Assembly (NCBI GenBank): GCA_023457135.1
Contig: JAEWMO010000107.1
Span: 1-28,762, forward strand
Length of the DNA stretch: 28,762 nucleotides
Reading direction: 5' to 3'
Source: Methanobacteriota archaeon
GTDB taxonomy: Archaea; Halobacteriota; Methanomicrobia; Methanomicrobiales; Methanoculleaceae
Shown here: positions 25,387-28,762 of the stretch, piece after piece
Position numbering within the stretch: the stretch's first letter is position 1
Layout of the letters: each line of letters opens with the position of its first letter
Program-made: the position numbers and the translations under genes
The notes under the pieces: model-generated
Told to the model about the DNA's origin: nothing
The model's database searches: none
What the model saw: only the letters and a program-made list of their open reading frames with translations

Positions 25387-25611
25387 TCACACCTCAACAC
25401 TCCCCTCAACCGGGCGCATCGTCCCGCGCTGGGGCAGGATGATCCAGAGCAGGATGTAGATGGCAATCCCGGGCAGGAATCCCGTGAGCGCGGTGACGAT
25501 TGCCCAGATCACCCGGATGACATTCGGGTCAATCTCAAGGTATTCTCCGATGCCGCCGCATACCCCGGCGATCCACCGGTCGTTTCGTGAGCGGTATAAC
25601 TTCTTCGCCAT
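25387..25611 (-). CDS. PspC-domain membrane protein
   Basis: The 74-residue product is a single PspC domain: KLYRSRNDRWIAGVCGGIGEYL, then a hydrophobic segment of about 25 residues (VIWAIVTALTGFLPGIAIYILLWIILP). PspC proteins are small inner-membrane proteins; in bacteria one takes part in the phage-shock envelope stress response. No pspA-like gene is in the window, so that role cannot be assumed. It is the last gene of the - strand set with recQ, 81 bases downstream of it. Confidence 0.92.
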   Translation of the reverse strand: MAKKLYRSRNDRWIAGVCGGIGEYLEIDPNVIRVIWAIVTALTGFLPGIAIYILLWIILPQRGTMRPVEGSVEV

Positions 25612-25692
25612 GACAACTCGCCGGGGCCCCTTTTACCGTATGCGTAATAGGTGTTTCCCCGGAGGGGGAGGGGAGCGGCAGTCCCGGACGGT

Positions 25693-26967
25693 TCAACCGG
25701 CCGCCGGGCGAACGGCACCGGACTTCCGGCGCGTCGATCGCCGCCGGGACTTTTCGGCCGGCCGGTCCGGGGCGCAGGCGTCGCATCCGCCGCAGGGAAG
25801 AGCGTCGTAGCGTTCCCCGAAGTAGGCGAGGAGCCGCTCCCGCCGGCACCCGCCTGCGATGCAGTAGTCCACCATGCTCTGCAGCTTTGCCCGTGCGACC
25901 TCGCGCTGGAACTCGGAGGGGAGGTCGCGGTCGATGAGGGACCGGAGGCGTTTTGCGTCGTCGTCGTGGTAGAAGAGGATGCAGTCGCTCGCACCCCCGT
26001 CCCTCCCCGCCCGGCCGCTCTCCTGGTAATAGGCCTCGAGGGTCTTGGGCATATCATGGTGGACGACGAACCGCACATCCGGTTTATCGATGCCCATACC
26101 GAAGGCACTCGTTGCGCAGACGATCCCGACCTTCCCGCGTATGAACCGGTCCTGCGTCTCCGCCCGGGCGGCCGCCGTCATCCCGGCGTGGTAGGGGAGC
26201 GCCGAAAGGCCGTCGGCCCGAAGCCTTGAAGCGAGCGTCTCGACCCCCTCCCTCGTTGCGGCGTAGACGATCCCGGCCTCCCCTCTCCGGCGCCGGAGGA
26301 GGTCGCGGAGTTGCCCGTACGCGTCCTCTCCCTTCGGCACGACGGCGTAGCGGAGGTTCTCCCGGTTGAAACTCCCGACGTAGACGGACGGATCCGCAAG
26401 GTTGAGCTGCCGCGCGATATCCTCGCGGACGTCCGGGGTCGCGGTCGCCGTCAGGGCGACCATCAGCGCCCCCGGGAACCGCTCCTTGAGGACCGCGAGC
26501 GACCGGTACTCAGGGCGGAACTGGTGCCCCCACATCGATATGCAGTGCGCCTCGTCGACCGCGATCAGCGTGATGGGGAGGGACTCTGCGAGGGAGAGGA
26601 AGTCGTCGCCGACCGCCCGCTCCGGCGAGACGTAGAGGATCTGGACCAGACCTTCCTTTAGGTCCGCAAGAACCCTGCGCGACGTCGCATAAGAGCAGGC
26701 GGTGTTCAGTGCTTCCGCGCCGATCCCGCGGGCCTGGAGGTCGTCGACCTGGTCCTTCATCAGGGCGATGAGGGGGGATATCACCAGCACGACGCCGTCG
26801 CCCATGAGCGCCGGGACCTGGTAACAGAGCGACTTGCCCCCTCCGGTCGCAAGGACGGCGAGGACGTCCCGCCCGGCAAGGAGGTCGCGGATGATCTCCT
26901 CCTGGTAGGGGTTGAAGGCCGTATGCCCGAAGTAACGCTCCAGGATCAGGTGCAGGCGATCCATCAC
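25693..26967 (-). CDS. recQ: RecQ-type ATP-dependent DNA helicase, short form
   Basis: This is a 3'-5' superfamily 2 DNA helicase of 424 residues. Motif I is TGGGKS (41-46), motif II DEAH in AVDEAHCISMWGHQFRPEY (which includes the RecQ aromatic-rich loop), and motif VI YYQESGRAGRDG. A zinc-binding module uses Cys residues around CIAGGCRRERLLAYFG and LPCGGCDAC. The winged-helix and HRDC domains of full RecQ are absent, and the protein ends in a basic tail (SRRRSTRRKS). ATGs at 26967 and 26964 are both possible. It lies between the FGase gene (87 bases upstream) and pspC. Confidence 0.93.
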   Translation of the reverse strand: MMDRLHLILERYFGHTAFNPYQEEIIRDLLAGRDVLAVLATGGGKSLCYQVPALMGDGVVLVISPLIALMKDQVDDLQARGIGAEALNTACSYATSRRVLADLKEGLVQILYVSPERAVGDDFLSLAESLPITLIAVDEAHCISMWGHQFRPEYRSLAVLKERFPGALMVALTATATPDVREDIARQLNLADPSVYVGSFNRENLRYAVVPKGEDAYGQLRDLLRRRRGEAGIVYAATREGVETLASRLRADGLSALPYHAGMTAAARAETQDRFIRGKVGIVCATSAFGMGIDKPDVRFVVHHDMPKTLEAYYQESGRAGRDGGASDCILFYHDDDAKRLRSLIDRDLPSEFQREVARAKLQSMVDYCIAGGCRRERLLAYFGERYDALPCGGCDACAPDRPAEKSRRRSTRRKSGAVRPAAG

Positions 26968-27054
26968 TATATGTGGGTGCTATGGCGGCATAGTATCTTC
27001 GGCCCCGAAAATCCGGCGGAATGGGGCCGGATTCGGCTGAAACCCGGGTTCTAT

Positions 27055-27846
27055 TCATCCCGAGACTTCGTCCCAGAACCCCGCGAACGCAGAGAAGATC
27101 CGATCCCGGAGCCCGGCAAGTTCTGTCTCATCGGCATCGCAGTCTTCCGCCTCGTAGAGGCCGCGGTTGATCTCGACCTGGACCCAGGGGACCCTGCTCC
27201 GCCGGTAGTGCGCCACCGATATGAACCCGCCCCGGAAGGGATCGTTCATCGCAACCCTTCCTTCCCCCTCGAACTCCGACTGGAACGCCCGGGTGAGGGC
27301 CTGGAGCCACTCCGGCGGGCAGGTCACCAGGGCACCCTTCTTCAGGGGATTCCCGTGCCGGTCGCCGCGGTTGCTCAGGCAGAAGAGCGGGCGCGGGAGC
27401 CCGACATCCTTCCGGACCGGCGGGGAGTACGGCAGCATGCTGTGGCAGTCGAAGGCAACCTCGATACCACCGGTATCGAGGGCCCGGGTCAGCCGTTCGT
27501 GGAACGGATGGTAGTAGTTCCGGAGAAGAGCCCCGATCACCTCCCTGCCCGGCACCCGGCCCTTCCGGTAGATCGGGGTCCCGTCCTGCGTAATGACCTT
27601 GACCACGCCGTCCTGGGCCCGCGGCGGGTAGTCGTAGGGCGGGCGGTTGGTATCGACGAAGATCCGGGAGAACTCAAAGTCGACCAGCGCCCCCACCGCA
27701 TCGTCAAACCCGTAGAGAAGGCGGGTATGGGGATCGCTGTTGAAGACGATCTCGCTCCTTGAGAGGTTCACGAACCCCCGGACCTCAGGCGGGACAGAGA
27801 CGCCCCCATGGGGGATGGAGATGAGGAAGGGATACCGGTCGCTCAA
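27055..27846 (-). CDS. N-formylglutamate amidohydrolase family protein
   Basis: The protein resembles N-formylglutamate deformylases, zinc hydrolases of histidine catabolism. Motifs are LISIPHGG, FNSDPHTRLLYGF, FVDTNRPPYDYPP, AFDCHSMLPYSPP and QVEINRGLY, which supply the expected His/Glu/Asp ligands. No histidine-degradation genes adjoin it, so the real substrate may be another N-acyl or formyl amino acid. The start is uncertain. No in-frame ATG exists upstream of LISIPHGG. TTG 27846 (263 residues) is preceded by a G/A-rich ribosome-binding-like stretch. GTG 27936 (293 residues) lacks one and adds an unconserved-looking extension. Confidence 0.85.
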   Translation of the reverse strand: MSDRYPFLISIPHGGVSVPPEVRGFVNLSRSEIVFNSDPHTRLLYGFDDAVGALVDFEFSRIFVDTNRPPYDYPPRAQDGVVKVITQDGTPIYRKGRVPGREVIGALLRNYYHPFHERLTRALDTGGIEVAFDCHSMLPYSPPVRKDVGLPRPLFCLSNRGDRHGNPLKKGALVTCPPEWLQALTRAFQSEFEGEGRVAMNDPFRGGFISVAHYRRSRVPWVQVEINRGLYEAEDCDADETELAGLRDRIFSAFAGFWDEVSG

Positions 27847-27972
27847 CCACTCTCCCCTCCCCTGAGATCCGTTCGGGAACCGGCGCTCATGCTGCTCAAT
27901 CCGGTGCAGTATGGGCGCACGGTTACTAAAGCGCACCGGTTACGGGAGACGGACCGAACGACCTCCCGGAGC

Positions 27973-27983
27973 TGTATTATAGC
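27973..27983. promoter_or_regulatory. TATA-like element between the divergent FGase and transporter genes
   Basis: GTATTATAGCG on + and CGCTATAATAC on -. On the + strand it lies about 40 bases before the transporter ATG, a typical distance for a short leader. On the - strand it would start transcription near 27950. Confidence 0.4.
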
Positions 27984-28017
27984 GACAGACCTCTATTATT
28001 GAAACGAGGCATCTCGA

Positions 28018-28762
28018 ATGGTTCGGGAGAGAGAGCACTGGTCGTCAACCATGGGATTCATCCTTGCGAGCGTCGGGTCGGCCGTAGGGATAGGCAACAT
28101 CTGGCGGTTCCCGTATGTCGTGGGCGTCAACGGGGGCGGAGCGTTCCTGATCCCGTACCTGATCTCCGTCCTCCTTTTCGGCATTCCCTTGATGATGCTC
28201 GAACTTGCCATCGGCCGCTCCACGGGCAGATCGGTGATCGATGCCTTCCGGTCGATACGGCGGCGTTTCTCTGCTGCCGGTCTCCTCATCGTCGCCGTCG
28301 TCAGCATGATCCTCGGCTACTACCTGGTTATCACGGGCTGGGTGCTGGCGTACGCGCTCTTCTTTCTCCTCGGACAGCCAATGGCGTTCGATGCGTTCAC
28401 CGGCTCCAACCTTCCGCTCGTCTTCTTCCTGCTTGCGGGGCTCGCCGTCTTCGTGACGGTGCGGTCGGGAGTCCGGGAGGGGATCGAACGGGCCTCCCGC
28501 TACCTCATCCCGGTCCTCATCGCAATCCTCCTCTTTCTCGTGGCCTTCTCCCTCACCCAGCCCGGGGCAGGGGAGGGGATCGGGTTCTACCTCTCCCCGG
28601 ACTTTTCAAGGCTTGCCGACCTGGAAGTCTGGATCGCGGCCTTCGGGCAGGCCTTCTTCTCGCTCTCCGTGGGCATGGGGATCCTGCTCACCTTCGGGAG
28701 TTACCTCCGGGAAGAGAGCCTCTTCCGGAACTCTGCCATCATCGCCGTCGCCGACACGCTGG
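28018..28762 (+). CDS. SNF/NSS family sodium-dependent transporter (3' truncated by window)
   Basis: The first 248 codons are present and open to the end of the window. The N-terminus WSSTMGFILASVGSAVGIGN followed by IWRFPYVVGVNGGGAFLIPY is the highly conserved TM1/TM1b signature with the sodium and substrate site of the LeuT fold. LMMLELAIGR follows, then further hydrophobic helices and AFFSLSVGMGILLTFGSYL near the TM6-TM7 region. These proteins import amino acids or related solutes with sodium. The substrate is not predictable. ACGAGG eight bases before the ATG can serve as ribosome binding site. Confidence 0.95.
   Translation, partial: MVREREHWSSTMGFILASVGSAVGIGNIWRFPYVVGVNGGGAFLIPYLISVLLFGIPLMMLELAIGRSTGRSVIDAFRSIRRRFSAAGLLIVAVVSMILGYYLVITGWVLAYALFFLLGQPMAFDAFTGSNLPLVFFLLAGLAVFVTVRSGVREGIERASRYLIPVLIAILLFLVAFSLTQPGAGEGIGFYLSPDFSRLADLEVWIAAFGQAFFSLSVGMGILLTFGSYLREESLFRNSAIIAVADTL

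Overview
The window is a GC-rich archaeal chromosome segment. It most likely comes from a methanogen of the Methanomicrobiales, and gene content and protein style resemble Methanoculleus. The signs are archaeal-only or archaeal-type genes (pelota, ABCE1, archaeal RqcH, an EMC6-like membrane protein, a FilR1/DUF1724 winged-helix regulator, an MJ_1487-type B12/radical-SAM protein), TATA-like promoters, and GGAGGTGAT-type ribosome binding sites. These sit beside bacterial-type systems typical of this lineage (Che chemotaxis, UvrABC, RecQ). No rRNA, tRNA, CRISPR array, transposase or phage gene was recognised.

Layout. (1) 1-3437, + strand: end of a chemotaxis operon, cheA (5' part outside the window), cheC, cheD, and an exported beta-propeller protein that overlaps cheD. 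(2) 3493-10097, - strand: a translation and quality-control block. In transcription order it is an FKBP-type prolyl isomerase, a 620-base gap holding a repeat element, rqcH (NFACT/NEMF) overlapping pelota by ATGA, then a small EMC6-like membrane protein and ABCE1 six bases apart. This gathers the archaeal ribosome splitting, rescue and nascent-chain machinery in about 5.3 kb and is the most interesting part of the window. (3) 10387-12447, + strand: a STAND/AAA_16-type ATPase and a CYTH-fold (CyaB/ThTPase-like) protein. (4) 12434-14188, - strand: radical SAM protein and metallophosphoesterase. (5) 14347-18138: a FilR1-type regulator convergent with a UbiA-family prenyltransferase, a PAS sensor with a histidine-less DHp-like end, ChaB and a PRC-barrel protein. 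(6) 18504-24780, + strand: a tightly coupled uvrA-uvrC-uvrB operon. (7) 24781-25386: a gene-free repeat-rich gap. (8) 25387-27846, - strand: PspC-domain protein, short RecQ helicase and N-formylglutamate amidohydrolase. (9) 28018 to the end, + strand: the start of an SNF-type sodium-dependent transporter.

How the genes work together. CheA, CheC and CheD form the sensing, dephosphorylation and receptor-deamidation core of archaellum-based taxis. Pelota and ABCE1 together split stalled ribosomes, and RqcH acts on the obstructed large subunit left behind. The EMC6-like protein suggests a membrane-insertion link. UvrA, UvrC and UvrB are a complete nucleotide excision repair set, although UvrC lacks the usual C-terminal HhH module. 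The two larger gaps (8755-9374 and 24781-25386) share a composite GC-rich repeat. All functions are inferred by reading the sequence; no database search was run.
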